The notes: generated from the sequence alone by a model not told the origin. A stretch of 64,000 nt of DNA from CAVPUA01 sp963828015 (GCA_963828015.1 CAWHCD010000004.1:620001-684000), one strand, 5' to 3'. Shown: positions 1-8,140, counted from the stretch's first letter. Program-made: numbers and translations.

Positions 1-134
1 TTCTGGAGGGTGAGCTCTCGCTGGCCCGAGCCGAGCGGCGCCTGCCCGGCGTCCGGATGTGGATCGAGGCGCTGCCGCCCGATCCGTACCATCTCTCCGC
101 ATTATTGCGCGATATCAGCTTCACGGGCGACTGA
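1..134 (+). CDS. C-terminal fragment of an unrecognised protein (5' end outside window)
   Basis: An open frame enters from the left edge and stops at TGA 132-134, giving about 43 residues rich in Arg, Leu and Glu and ending SFTGD. Codon use is typical of the rest of the window. No motif is recognisable in so short a piece, so no function is proposed. It runs convergently towards ppk2, and two hairpins lie between the two stops. Confidence 0.45.
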   Translation, partial: LEGELSLARAERRLPGVRMWIEALPPDPYHLSALLRDISFTGD

Positions 135-250
135 AGTCCACGAATTCCGTTGGTCTTATCGCGACATGACGACGAGACTCATCCGTCTCATCTATGCAAG
201 GCAGGGCCCGGATCGTCAGATTCACTCATACAGGGGTGGGGTGAACCGGG

Positions 251-285
251 TGGGGTCAGCCAGCGCGGAGGGGGGGCTGACCCCA
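251..285. terminator. Hairpin between convergent genes
   Basis: Perfect 11-bp inverted repeat: TGGGGTCAGCC (251-261) and GGCTGACCCCA (275-285), with a 13-nt loop and AAAA following on the plus strand. It lies in the 340-bp gap between the partial gene ending at 134 and ppk2 ending at 477, so it is a likely bidirectional terminator. I see no gene in this gap. Confidence 0.6.
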
Positions 286-410
286 CAAAAGCGGTGTGTA
301 GCCCAGCAACAGCGAGGGCGCCGGCCGTGCGATCAGTGGACAGTTCGCCTCGCCTATGGGTGGGACGGGGCGAACCGGTCGACATCGCGCGGTCGCACCT
401 ACGGGCCGCG

Positions 411-447
411 CGGCCGGCATGCGATCTCCTGAATCGTGTGCCGGCCG
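411..447. terminator. Hairpin just downstream of ppk2
   Basis: Inverted repeat CGGCCGGCA (411-419) / TGCCGGCCG (439-447), 30 bp past the ppk2 stop. High-GC actinobacterial terminators often lack a U-tract, so a terminator role is plausible but not proven. Confidence 0.4.
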
Positions 448-476
448 CACTGTGTCCGGCGTGGGCCGCTGGGCGG

Positions 477-1391
477 TCAGGCCGCGTTCTCGCCCAGTTC
501 GTAGATCTCCGTGGCCCGGCCGACGATGAGCGGGTCGGCGCGGCGCACGATTTCGGTGTCCTTCTCGTCGTAGTCGACCGCGGACAGTACGAACCGGATC
601 GCCTCCAGCCGGGCCCGCTTCTTGTCGTTGCTCTTCACGACCGTCCACGGTGCATCGTCGGTGTCGGTGTGGCGGAACATGGTCTCTTTGGCGTCGGTGT
701 ACTCCTGCCACTTGTCCAGCGAAGCCAGGTCCATCGGCGAGAGCTTCCACTGCCGGACCGGGTCGATCTGGCGGATCAGGAAGCGAGTGCGCTGCTCCGA
801 CGGCGACACCGAGAACCAGAACTTTGTCAGTGAGTAACCATCTTCGAGCAGTAATTCCTCGAAGGCCGGGGCCTGGCGCAGGAAGATCTCGTACTGCGTC
901 GGGGTGCAGAAACCCATCACGTGCTCGACGCCGGCGCGGGTGTACCAGGACCGGTCGAAGAGGGTTATTTCTCCACGGGCGGGCAGTCGGGCCACGTAGC
1001 GCTGGAAGTACCACTGGCGGACTTCATAGTCAGTCGGCTTCTCGAGGGCGACGACGGTCGCCCCGCGCGGGTTGAGGTGCTCGGTGAATCGCTTGATCGT
1101 GCTCCCCTTGCCGGCCGCGTCCCGCCCCTCGAACAAGATCACGTGACGGCCGCCGGTGGCCTTGATCCACTTCTGCATCTTGAGCAGTTCGATCTGCAGC
1201 AGCCGCTTTTCGTACTCGTATTCGTCGCGGCTCAGGCGCTCGTCGTAGGGGTAACCCTCACGCCAGGTGTCGACCAGCTGGCCGGTCGCGCCGAGCAGGA
1301 CGGGGTCGTCATCGCCGATGTCCTGCACGGAGAACGGCCCCGCCCCGTACTTCTGCTCGAGTTCGGACAGCTGGTCGGCCAGATCGGTCAT
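477..1391 (-). CDS. ppk2: Polyphosphate kinase 2 (PPK2) family protein
   Basis: Cytosolic enzyme expected to transfer phosphate between polyphosphate and nucleotides. The 304-residue product has the PPK2 Walker A motif GRDAAGKGST at about 89-98 and the lid/Walker B motif DRSWYTRAGVE from about 146, with QWYF and KFWFSVS further along, as in single-domain PPK2. The start is the ATG at 1391 (MTDLADQL); the frame stays open upstream, but that extension is Arg/Ser-rich and would run into the lipoprotein gene. PPK2 subclasses differ in nucleotide preference (GDP/ADP phosphorylation versus AMP phosphorylation); single-domain length alone does not decide it. Confidence 0.93.
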   Translation of the reverse strand: MTDLADQLSELEQKYGAGPFSVQDIGDDDPVLLGATGQLVDTWREGYPYDERLSRDEYEYEKRLLQIELLKMQKWIKATGGRHVILFEGRDAAGKGSTIKRFTEHLNPRGATVVALEKPTDYEVRQWYFQRYVARLPARGEITLFDRSWYTRAGVEHVMGFCTPTQYEIFLRQAPAFEELLLEDGYSLTKFWFSVSPSEQRTRFLIRQIDPVRQWKLSPMDLASLDKWQEYTDAKETMFRHTDTDDAPWTVVKSNDKKRARLEAIRFVLSAVDYDEKDTEIVRRADPLIVGRATEIYELGENAA

Positions 1392-1443
1392 GATCGTGAT
1401 TATGACGGCTTCCGCCACGTCCAGGTGGACGCGGGTTGAACAA

Positions 1444-2022
1444 TCAGTACCCGTAACCGCCGTTGTCCGAAGAGCTGGACTTGGCCGCGCTGTTCGGTGC
1501 CGTACTCGGCGCTGAGACCGTCGTGATGGCCCCACCCGAGCCGTCGACCTCCCACCACTTCGCGCCGAAGGCGCTGCTGCCCTGGCCCAATGCGTCACCG
1601 GCGGCCTTGTCCTGGATGAAGTAGTAGAGCGGGTGCCCGTGATAGGCCAGTTGCTGGCTGCCGTCGCTGCGGCTGATGGTCGTGATCTGGGCGGCGGTCA
1701 CGCCGGTTCCTGCAGTCGGAGCGCCCGAAGAGGGCACCGGGGGCCAAGCGGTGGCACACGAGCCGGAGCAGGTCGAGGCGGTGCCGGTGTCGGCGACCCA
1801 GAGATAGACGGTCCGGCCGGTCGAGTCGACGAGATGGCCGTCGGCCACGCTCAGAGTCGCGCCGCTCGCCGCTGAACTGGGTGCGGCCGCGCTCGAGGCC
1901 GACGACGCTGCGGCAGCGGTGGTGGTTGTTGGGGAAGAACCACCACCGCTGCTGCACGCGGCCGCGAGCAGACCTGCGGCGACGACGGGAACAACGAGTC
2001 GAAGGGTGCGGGCTCTGGTCAT
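1444..2022 (-). CDS. Secreted-repeat lipoprotein (COG4315 type)
   Basis: 192 residues. A basic N-terminus and hydrophobic stretch lead to the lipobox LAAAC with Cys23, so export and lipid anchoring are expected. A low-complexity Ser/Thr/Ala linker follows, then two copies of the short secreted repeat: YLWVADTG...CSGSCATAWPPV, and YYFIQDKAAGD...FGAKWWEVDGSGG. This is the typical build of the COG4315 secreted-repeat family, whose function is unknown; some relatives are suspected of redox or electron-transfer roles at the cell surface. It is separated from ppk2 by 52 bp. A 13-bp perfect inverted repeat sits inside its linker codons. Confidence 0.85.
   Translation of the reverse strand: MTRARTLRLVVPVVAAGLLAAACSSGGGSSPTTTTAAAASSASSAAAPSSAASGATLSVADGHLVDSTGRTVYLWVADTGTASTCSGSCATAWPPVPSSGAPTAGTGVTAAQITTISRSDGSQQLAYHGHPLYYFIQDKAAGDALGQGSSAFGAKWWEVDGSGGAITTVSAPSTAPNSAAKSSSSDNGGYGY
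1915..1950 (-). repeat. Perfect inverted repeat inside the lipoprotein coding region
   Basis: AGCGGTGGTGGTT (1915-1927) and AACCACCACCGCT (1938-1950) are perfect reverse complements around a 10-nt loop. In the mRNA this gives a 13-bp hairpin about 70 nt after the start codon, made of Gly GGT and Thr ACC codons just after the lipobox. It may affect early translation or may only follow from the codon pairs used. Confidence 0.6.
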
Positions 2023-2097
2023 TGTTGGCTCCGAAGCGAGGTGGACATCACCCAGCTATACGTCGGGGCCCGCGTTCGGGTTCACCGTCGGATCGGT

Positions 2098-2712
2098 TCA
2101 GTCGCTCGGTGCGGCCATCAGCCGTTCGCCGGCATTGATCGCGACGCCGAACGTGTTGCCCGGCGGCGCGAGCGGACAGACCCATTCGGGGTCGTAACGG
2201 CAGGAGGGGTGATACAGGAAGTTGAGGTCGACCACGAGCGAGCGTTCCGAGCCGCCCAGATCGGCGCCCTTGGCCGTGTCCAGGGCGTAGCGCCCGCCGC
2301 CGTAGCTGGTTGTTCCGGCTGACCCGTCGCGGATCGGCAGGAAGATTCCGCCGCCGTACTGCTCGAGCCACCACACGTCCACGCTGGCGCCGATCGGCAG
2401 GTCGAGCTGTCCGATCAGGACGAGCGTGGTCGTGCCATCGGCACCGGTCGGCAACGGCAGCTTGTGCTCGCGCTTCGGCGCACGCAGTTCGAGCTCGTAG
2501 CGCAGGGTGGGGTCGTAGGGCCAGTAGGGCAGCCCGCTCTTGCGCAGCGGATCGTCGGGCGGCAGCGGGCTCTGCGGGTGCTCGCGGAAGAGCTCGTCGC
2601 GCCCCGCGCGCCAAAGCGCGTGTCCCTCGCGGGGGTCGCTGGTGGCCCGCACCTGCGCGTAGAGCAACTGCACCCGTCGGCGCCAGTCGGCCAGCTCGAG
2701 CGTGGAGCTCAT
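2098..2712 (-). CDS. DUF1684 family protein
   Basis: 204-residue soluble protein without a signal peptide. The order of elements fits DUF1684: an N-terminal LADWRRRV helix, a DELFREHPQSPLP segment, a central beta-rich region with YGGGRYALDT, then DLNFLYHPSCRYDPEWVCPLAPPGNTFGVAINAGER, with conserved PSC-Y and PP-N. Relatives are described as uncharacterised enzymes. Its ATG overlaps the cinA stop (ATGA at 2709-2712), so the two genes are probably translationally coupled. Confidence 0.8.
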   Translation of the reverse strand: MSSTLELADWRRRVQLLYAQVRATSDPREGHALWRAGRDELFREHPQSPLPPDDPLRKSGLPYWPYDPTLRYELELRAPKREHKLPLPTGADGTTTLVLIGQLDLPIGASVDVWWLEQYGGGIFLPIRDGSAGTTSYGGGRYALDTAKGADLGGSERSLVVDLNFLYHPSCRYDPEWVCPLAPPGNTFGVAINAGERLMAAPSD

Positions 2713-4001
2713 GTCTGCGCGGCTTCGCTGTCCTGTAGCAGCTCGCGTATCAAGTGCAGGGCGATCGCCACCGCCCGGGCCCGCACGCCCGAACGTGGAC
2801 CGGGAACGTTGAGCTGGCGGGCACGTTGTCCGTCCGGCCCGACGACGCAGAGATAGACGAGCCCGACGGGCTTTTCGGGGCTCCCCCCGCCCGGTCCGGC
2901 GATCCCGGTGATCCCCACGCCAATCGATGCGCCCAGGCGTGATCGGGCCCCGACCGCCAACGCATGGGCCACCTCGGGGCTCACCGCGCCGACCCGTTCG
3001 ATGAGTTCGGTGGGAACGCCGGCCAGCTCATGTTTGGCCTGATTGGAGTAGACGACCAGCCCGCCGAGCACGTAGGCCGACGACCCGGGTCGCTCCGTCA
3101 GCCGCCCGGCCAGCAAACCGGCCGTACAGGACTCGGCGGTGGCGATCGTGAGCCCGCGGGCGATGAGCGTCTGAGCCAGCAGCTCGTCGATCGTGGCGCC
3201 ATCGCTGGAGAACAGCGTGTCGGGATAGGTCTGGCTGATCAACGCGACGAAGTCGTCGTAGTCGGCCTGGGCGTCCAGTCCGTATCGGGTCACGATCTCG
3301 AGCTCGCCGGTGCGCAAGCACGTGGTGATTTCCAGGGCGTCGAGCCGGTCGGCCGCCTCGCGCAGGGTGGCCGCGATCTCGGATTCGGGCGTTCCCCACA
3401 GGCGTAGCGTGGCCTGCCGCAGCTCAGCGCGTCCGGCCAGTGCGGACTGAACGGTCGGGTCGGCCAGGACGGCCGGCCACATGCCTTGCAGCTCACCCGG
3501 GGGACCGGGCAGGACGACGACGGGCGGAGCGAAGCGGCCCTCGACGGCGCCGACGATCAGTCCGGGGGCGGTCCCGACCGGAGCAAGCACGGTCGCGCCG
3601 CGGGGCACCAACGCCTGCTTGCGTACCGCCTCAGCGGATGCGACCGGGTCCAGCTGCCAGCCTCGGTTGGCGCTGAGTTCAGCAACCCGAGTGGCGATCC
3701 GCTGCTCGAGCTGGGTATCGACCGCACTCGGCTGTCCCTGCACGGAGCCGACGATCTCGGCGGTGAGGTCGTCAGCGGTCGGTCCCAGGCCGCCGGTAGT
3801 GATGATCAGATCAACGCCGGTGCCGGCCAGGAACTCCAGGGATTGCCGCAGGTCCTCCGGACGATCCCCGACGACCACGATCTGGGCGACGTCCACGCCG
3901 GCCGTCCGGAGCTCCTCGGCCAGCCACGGCCCGTTGCGGTCGGCGACCCGCCCGGTGAGGACTTCGGTGCCGGTGACGATGATGCCGGCGCGACTGGTCA
4001 C
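2709..4001 (-). CDS. cinA: CinA family competence/damage-inducible protein (nicotinamide-nucleotide amidase domain)
   Basis: 430-residue two-domain protein. The N-terminal MoCF-type domain begins GIIVTGTEVLTGRV and carries TTGGLGPTADD at 68-78. The C-terminal CinA domain has AESCTAGLLAGRL and GITGIAGPGGGSPEKPVGLVY, the region that deamidates nicotinamide mononucleotide (PncC activity) in pyridine-nucleotide recycling. GTG 4001 is chosen because the conserved GIIVTGTE sits just after it; the longer open frame upstream is Arg/Pro-rich and passes through strong hairpins. It is the first gene of the pair with DUF1684. Confidence 0.92.
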   Translation of the reverse strand: MTSRAGIIVTGTEVLTGRVADRNGPWLAEELRTAGVDVAQIVVVGDRPEDLRQSLEFLAGTGVDLIITTGGLGPTADDLTAEIVGSVQGQPSAVDTQLEQRIATRVAELSANRGWQLDPVASAEAVRKQALVPRGATVLAPVGTAPGLIVGAVEGRFAPPVVVLPGPPGELQGMWPAVLADPTVQSALAGRAELRQATLRLWGTPESEIAATLREAADRLDALEITTCLRTGELEIVTRYGLDAQADYDDFVALISQTYPDTLFSSDGATIDELLAQTLIARGLTIATAESCTAGLLAGRLTERPGSSAYVLGGLVVYSNQAKHELAGVPTELIERVGAVSPEVAHALAVGARSRLGASIGVGITGIAGPGGGSPEKPVGLVYLCVVGPDGQRARQLNVPGPRSGVRARAVAIALHLIRELLQDSEAAQT

Positions 4002-4050
4002 CGCCTGATAGTAGGCAGTCGATCGGCGGCGGCGCTGGGCCGGGACGTGG

Positions 4051-4087
4051 CGAACCCCCAGACATCGGGGGTGTGTCTGGGGGTTCG
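4051..4087. terminator. 14-bp perfect hairpin 50 bp upstream of cinA
   Basis: CGAACCCCCAGACA (4051-4064) pairs with TGTCTGGGGGTTCG (4074-4087) across 9 nt. It lies within or just before the cinA 5' untranslated region, so it may be an attenuator-like structure or the end of a transcript arriving from upstream. Confidence 0.5.
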
Positions 4088-4150
4088 GGGAAGATCCTGA
4101 TGGATTTCGGCCGGTCTGGCAAGGCCGACACTGGTCGAGTTGAAAGCGGC

Positions 4151-4183
4151 GCCCCGCCTCACCTGGGGGAGATGAGGCGGGGC
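4151..4183. terminator. 11-bp hairpin in the cinA/PPOX gap
   Basis: GCCCCGCCTCA (4151-4161) pairs perfectly with TGAGGCGGGGC (4173-4183). It is the second of three hairpins in the 443-bp gap 4002-4444, where I see no credible gene. Confidence 0.45.
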
Positions 4184-4350
4184 GATCCACAGTGGATCGG
4201 CCGGCAACGCCCGCCCGGGGGGAGGAAGGGGCGAATACCGACGGTACGTACTGTCGACCCCCGTCAGCGACGTCGCCGACAGTGCTCACAGTGTGGCGAT
4301 GCGCGGGTCAGATCACGGTAAGCCGGGGCGGATCAGGTCGCCGATGAGAG

Positions 4351-4389
4351 GCGCGGGCCGGCCTCGGGAGGGATGAGTCCGGCCCGCGC
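4351..4389. terminator. 11-bp hairpin downstream of the PPOX gene
   Basis: GCGCGGGCCGG (4351-4361) pairs perfectly with CCGGCCCGCGC (4379-4389) around 17 nt. It begins about 55 bp past the stop of the gene at 4445 and probably terminates it. Confidence 0.5.
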
Positions 4390-4444
4390 ACATCGAGATT
4401 AGGCCTTCAAGATCATTTCCGCCCAGTCCGTCCCCGGACGGACC

Positions 4445-4867
4445 TCAGCTCGGAAGCATCCCGTAGGCGCGAGTGGGGATGATGCGCGCGATCAGCCGGC
4501 CTTCGGCCACCATGGTCGCGCGGTAGTCGTCCCAATCCGGATGCTCGCCGGCCGCGGCGCGGTAGTAGGCCACGAGTTCCTCGACCGAGGCGTCGGTGGC
4601 CTCGGCGGCCGGGGCCGACAGCTCGACGTCGCCCTCGATCACCACGTAGGCGTAGAAGTCGGCGCGGGTCACGTGCACGGCCGCCCAGGGGACGCGCTGC
4701 AGGTTGACGTATTTCGCCCGACCAGTGGTGATCGACATTCGGATGGTGTCGTCGCTGCCGACGAGATGCACCATGTTGGACAGCTGGGGCCGCCCGTTGG
4801 CGCGGATCGTGGTGAGGACCGAATGGTTATTGGCACGGGCGAAATCCAAGGCGCTGGCGAGTTGCAT
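4445..4867 (-). CDS. PPOX-class F420-dependent oxidoreductase
   Basis: 140 residues, the usual size for small split-barrel flavin/deazaflavin enzymes. It starts MQLASALDFARANNHSVLTT, then RPQLSNMVH, RMSITTGRAKYVNLQR and WAAVHVTRADFYAYVVIEGDVEL, and ends with a helical EELVAYYR segment. This matches the actinobacterial PPOX-class enzymes that use coenzyme F420 to reduce unknown substrates. ATG 4867 is chosen because the family's conserved N-terminus begins there. The gene is divergent from the oxidoreductase at 4902, with only 34 bp between starts, so the promoters must overlap. Confidence 0.85.
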   Translation of the reverse strand: MQLASALDFARANNHSVLTTIRANGRPQLSNMVHLVGSDDTIRMSITTGRAKYVNLQRVPWAAVHVTRADFYAYVVIEGDVELSAPAAEATDASVEELVAYYRAAAGEHPDWDDYRATMVAEGRLIARIIPTRAYGMLPS

Positions 4868-4901
4868 GTCATCGATCCTGCCACTGCGTAGCGTGGTGAA
4901 C

Positions 4902-5894
4902 GTGACGACGACGCCGATCCGCTGGGGCATTCTCGGAGCGGGCGGGATCGCCGAGCAGGTCAGTCGCGATATCGGGTTGACGCCGGGCAACGAGGTCGCC
5001 GCCGTGGCCGCCCGCGATCCCGACCGGGCGGCCGCGTTCGCCCTGCGCCACGGCGCGCAGCGCAGCTACGGCAGCTATGACGCGTTGGTCGCCGACGAGC
5101 AGGTCGACGTCGTCTACGTAGCGACCACCCATCCCCAGCACCGCGAGCAGGCGCTGCTCGCCATCGCCGCCGGCAAGCCCGTGTTGATCGAGAAGCCGGT
5201 GTGCCTGAACGCCGCCGATGCACGCGACGTGTTCACCGCCGCGGCCCAGGCTGGTGTCTTCGCGATGGAAGCCATGTGGATGCGGATGAATCCGTTGATT
5301 CGCCGGGCCCAGGAGCTCATCGCCGAAGGGGCGATCGGCGAGGTCCGCGCGGTGCGCGACGAGTTCGGGCTCGGCATTGCGTTCGACGCCCGGCATCGCC
5401 TCTACGAGCTGGCCAACGGCGGCGGCGCCCTGCTCGATCTGGGCATCTATCCGGCGACCTTCGCGTATCTGTTCCTCGGCCGTCCCGATGCGGTACACGC
5501 GAGCGGGGTGCTCGCCCCGACCGGCGCCGATGAGACGGTTTCGATGCAGTGGAGCTACGGCGGCGAGCCGAAGGCGCAGCTGTGGTGCTCGGTCCCCATT
5601 GCGTCGATGAACGAGGCGGTCGTGATGGGCACTGAGGGCTGGCTGCGCTTCGTGTCGCCCGCACATCGCCCGTCCGGGCTGGTGCTGCACCGCGCAGGCG
5701 GTGAGGTCGTCATTGACGATCCGCTGGCCGGTCAGGGCTCGGGCTACCAGCCCGAGATCGAAGAGGTGGCGCGCTGTCTGCGCGCGGGCCTATCGCAGAG
5801 CCCGCTCGTCCCTTGGGCCGACACGATCGCGATTCTGGAGATCCTCGACGAGGTCCGCGCCCGCCTGGGTGTGCGGTACCCGACTGAGCCCTGA
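4902..5894 (+). CDS. Gfo/Idh/MocA family NAD(P)-dependent oxidoreductase
   Basis: 330 residues, standard family length. An N-terminal Rossmann fold begins IRWGILGAGGIAEQV (GAGGIA 12-17), and the hallmark EKP is at 97-99 (VLIEKPVCLNAADA). The C-terminal domain includes GGGALLDLGIYPATFAYLF, where the GxxxDxGxYP signature provides the catalytic region. Such enzymes oxidise or epimerise sugars, inositols or trans-dihydrodiols; the substrate here is unknown. GTG 4902 places the Rossmann motif at the usual distance from the N-terminus. A 17-bp hairpin terminator follows the stop. Confidence 0.88.
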   Translation: MTTTPIRWGILGAGGIAEQVSRDIGLTPGNEVAAVAARDPDRAAAFALRHGAQRSYGSYDALVADEQVDVVYVATTHPQHREQALLAIAAGKPVLIEKPVCLNAADARDVFTAAAQAGVFAMEAMWMRMNPLIRRAQELIAEGAIGEVRAVRDEFGLGIAFDARHRLYELANGGGALLDLGIYPATFAYLFLGRPDAVHASGVLAPTGADETVSMQWSYGGEPKAQLWCSVPIASMNEAVVMGTEGWLRFVSPAHRPSGLVLHRAGGEVVIDDPLAGQGSGYQPEIEEVARCLRAGLSQSPLVPWADTIAILEILDEVRARLGVRYPTEP

Positions 5895-5902
5895 GGCGGA
5901 AG

Positions 5903-5942
5903 GACTCATCGCCGCTACCTGTTCCGGTAGCGGCGATGAGTC
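5903..5942. terminator. 17-bp stem-loop terminator
   Basis: GACTCATCGCCGCTACC (5903-5919) pairs perfectly with GGTAGCGGCGATGAGTC (5926-5942) across a 6-nt loop, directly after the Gfo/Idh stop. It probably ends transcripts from both convergent genes. Confidence 0.8.
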
Positions 5943-6040
5943 TGGGGTGGGGTGTCGGTCAGCAATATCGCGGAGCGTGCACACGCCGTGACTCGAAGAA
6001 GTAGTCTATCCGGCTAATCGTAGCAGACGGTTCAATAATT

Positions 6041-6811
6041 TTATATCGGGCAGATCTCCCGGGGGTCCAGGTCTTGGAGCCCGCCCGTAGGCACAGCGAT
6101 CCAGCCCTCGAGCTCGGCGGCGGCCCGAAGCTCGTCGGTGTCGGGAGCCACGACCGCGCCAGGTCGGCTGGCCGCGCGGGCGTTCAGGCCGGCGATCACC
6201 GCATCGAAGGCGTCGTCGCAGCGTTCGCAGAGTTGGCGCTGATCCGGGCTGATCGCCAGCCAGTCGCCGGTGCGCGCGCTCAGCTGCTCGACCAGGGCGA
6301 TGAGGCGCGTCGGCTCGGCCTTGTAGGCGCGTGCGGTGAACCCCCATTGGCGCAGGGCGGCGGCCGGATAGACCTCGACGATGAGCTGCGAGCCGTCGCG
6401 ATTGATCGGGGCACCGACGTGCTGTTCGACCGTGGCGAGCAGGCCGGCCACCCGCATCGCCGCCCGCCCGATCCGGTCGCTCGAGACGCTCATCGGCTGG
6501 CCCAGCTGGTGATCGCGGACGTAGCGGTCGGCCGCGCGCAGGGCGAGCGCGTCGCGGTCGGGCTTGCGGGCACCCGCGCCCGCAGCCAGGGTGCGGTCGC
6601 GGTGCGCGGTGACAAAGTCGATGAACTCGATGGGCCAGCCGATCGGGCAGTCGATGCCGACCTTGTCCGCGGCCAGGATAAGGGGCAGAAGCGTGTGGTC
6701 GTCGGCGCCGACGTCGAGGGCTTCGAGTTCGGCGCCGCGTGCCGTCCAGCGAATCAGCGCGTAGGCCGTCTTCTCCGGTTCGGCCGAGAGATCGATCCCC
6801 AGGGTGAGCAC
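6041..6811 (-). CDS. DUF429 domain protein (predicted RNase H-fold nuclease)
   Basis: 256 residues. It opens VLTLGIDLSAEPEKTAYALI, an RNase H-like acidic beta-hairpin, followed by GIDCPIGWPIEF, the conserved RxADRYVRD stretch, RIGRAAMRVAGLL, EVYPAAALRQWGF and DDAFDAVIAGLNAR. This succession is characteristic of DUF429, whose biochemical role is not established. GTG 6811 is chosen because the first beta-strand starts immediately; upstream codons overlap the padR promoter. A strikingly AT-rich stretch follows its TAA stop. Confidence 0.8.
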   Translation of the reverse strand: MLTLGIDLSAEPEKTAYALIRWTARGAELEALDVGADDHTLLPLILAADKVGIDCPIGWPIEFIDFVTAHRDRTLAAGAGARKPDRDALALRAADRYVRDHQLGQPMSVSSDRIGRAAMRVAGLLATVEQHVGAPINRDGSQLIVEVYPAAALRQWGFTARAYKAEPTRLIALVEQLSARTGDWLAISPDQRQLCERCDDAFDAVIAGLNARAASRPGAVVAPDTDELRAAAELEGWIAVPTGGLQDLDPREICPI

Positions 6812-6872
6812 GGTGGGAACGCTAGCGGGGGTTCCGCGAGGCCGGGGGAATACGTAGCTCAACGATGCGTTA

Positions 6873-6903
6873 CGATATATCGGTGATGCATCGCAGTGAT
6901 GCA
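6873..6903 (+). promoter_or_regulatory. Palindrome and direct repeats upstream of padR (possible operator)
   Basis: CGATATATCG (6873-6882) is a perfect 10-bp palindrome, followed by two GTGATGCA direct repeats (6883-6890 and 6896-6903). They lie 30-60 bp before the padR ATG in a gap shared with the divergent DUF429 gene. PadR proteins often repress their own promoter, so this is a reasonable candidate operator; the assignment is inference. Confidence 0.4.
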
Positions 6904-6933
6904 CATCGAGATTCTCTGAAGGAGATACCCACC

Positions 6934-7539
6934 ATGAAGACCCCACATGACAACGACCGGCATTCCGGCTCTACCCACCACGGCCACCCGCACGCGGACG
7001 GCGGCTTCGGCCCGCACGGACGCGGCCGGCGGGCCCGCCACGGCGGCTTCGGTCCCCGTGGCTTCGGTCCCCGCGGCTTCGGCGGCCCCGGTGGACGCGG
7101 TTCGCGCGCCCGCAAGGGTGACGTTCGCGCCGCGATCCTGTCCCTGCTCGCCGAGGCCCCGGCCAGCGGCTACGGGCTGATGAAGGCGATCGCGGAGAAG
7201 ACCAACGACTCCTGGCGCCCCAGCCCCGGCTCGGTCTACCCGACCCTCGCCCAGCTGGTCGACGAGCAGCTCATCGAGGCGACCGATCCGGCCGCCCCGC
7301 GCAGCGACTTCCGGCTCACTGAGACCGGCCGCGCCTACGTCACCGAGCACGCCGACGAACTCGCCGCCGCCTGGGAGAACAGCGCGGACGACGAGCAGGG
7401 CCAACTGCGCGGTTCGGCCATGAAGCTCATGGGTGCGTTGCGCCAGTTCGGCGTCACCGCTACCCCCGAGCAGAGCGCGCGGGCGGTCGAGAAGATCGAC
7501 CAGCTGCGTCGCGAGCTATACGCCATCCTGGGCGAGTAG
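6934..7539 (+). CDS. PadR family transcriptional regulator with His/Gly-rich N-terminal tail
   Basis: 201 residues. After about 60 residues of His- and Gly-rich sequence (HSGSTHHGHPHADGG, then GFGPRGFGPRGFGGPGGRG) comes a PadR winged helix: VRAAILSLLAEAPASGYGLMKAI, SPGSVYPTLAQLVDEQLI, RLTETGRAYV. A C-terminal dimerisation helix ends LRRELYAILGE. ATG 6934 is chosen because GAAGGAGAT sits 8-10 nt upstream. The tail could bind metal or nucleic acid, but that is only inference from composition. No obvious target transporter is adjacent. Confidence 0.88.
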   Translation: MKTPHDNDRHSGSTHHGHPHADGGFGPHGRGRRARHGGFGPRGFGPRGFGGPGGRGSRARKGDVRAAILSLLAEAPASGYGLMKAIAEKTNDSWRPSPGSVYPTLAQLVDEQLIEATDPAAPRSDFRLTETGRAYVTEHADELAAAWENSADDEQGQLRGSAMKLMGALRQFGVTATPEQSARAVEKIDQLRRELYAILGE

Positions 7540-7547
7540 CTCGATCA

Positions 7548-8021
7548 CTACGGACCCGGGTGCTCGCTCTTGATGACGAAGTAGGAGCCGCGGATGGTTC
7601 CGGCCAGCTTGGATTTCTGGCGGGCGAACTTGAACCGCTCGGCCAGCTCGGCCGGGACCTCCATGCCCTCGCTGAGCTTGAAGCCGACGGCCCGCTTGTT
7701 CGCGGGATCGTTCGCGTACATCACGTTGATCGACAAGCCGCTTTCGTAGAAGACGTAGGCCATTCGCGTGTCCTCGACCTCGAAGGCCGTCGCCTCGAGC
7801 GGGCGAGAGGCAATGACGAGATCGCGCTCGTCCTTCAGGATGCGATGGACCCAGTCGACCGTGGCCGGCACTTTCTCGGCCGGTTCGACGGTGAAGACGT
7901 GGTCGTACTTGTTCTTGAAGTAACGCGCCTCGTTCGCCCGCAGGCCGGCCAGCGCGGCCGCGACCGGTGAGGACTCGAGCCCAACGGTCGAGACCGTCGT
8001 GAAATCCACGGCGTAGGGCAT
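7548..8021 (-). CDS. Conserved hypothetical protein, 157 aa
   Basis: Not recognised. The product starts MPYAVDFTTVSTVG and is a soluble mixed alpha/beta protein with YFKNKYDHVF, DWVHRILKDERDLVIAS, ESGLSINVMYAND and a basic C-terminal part RFKFARQKSKLAGTIRGSYF. ATG 8021 is preferred over an in-frame ATG three codons upstream, because GGAAGGA then has ideal spacing. It converges with padR, leaving 8 bp between stops. No signal peptide or membrane segment is visible. Confidence 0.6.
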   Translation of the reverse strand: MPYAVDFTTVSTVGLESSPVAAALAGLRANEARYFKNKYDHVFTVEPAEKVPATVDWVHRILKDERDLVIASRPLEATAFEVEDTRMAYVFYESGLSINVMYANDPANKRAVGFKLSEGMEVPAELAERFKFARQKSKLAGTIRGSYFVIKSEHPGP

Positions 8022-8140
8022 GAGGAGCATTCCTTCCGGGGTGGAGCAGGAAGCCCTCACCCTAAGGCTTGCAACGTCGACGTCCCGGATCGCATTCGAA
8101 CCACGGGTAGATACGGCGATATCTGGGAAGACCATCGTCT

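Noticed and set aside
4073..4321. 82-codon plus-strand ORF in the cinA/PPOX gap
   Set aside because: It runs through two perfect hairpins, has Arg-rich composition, and no ribosome binding site.
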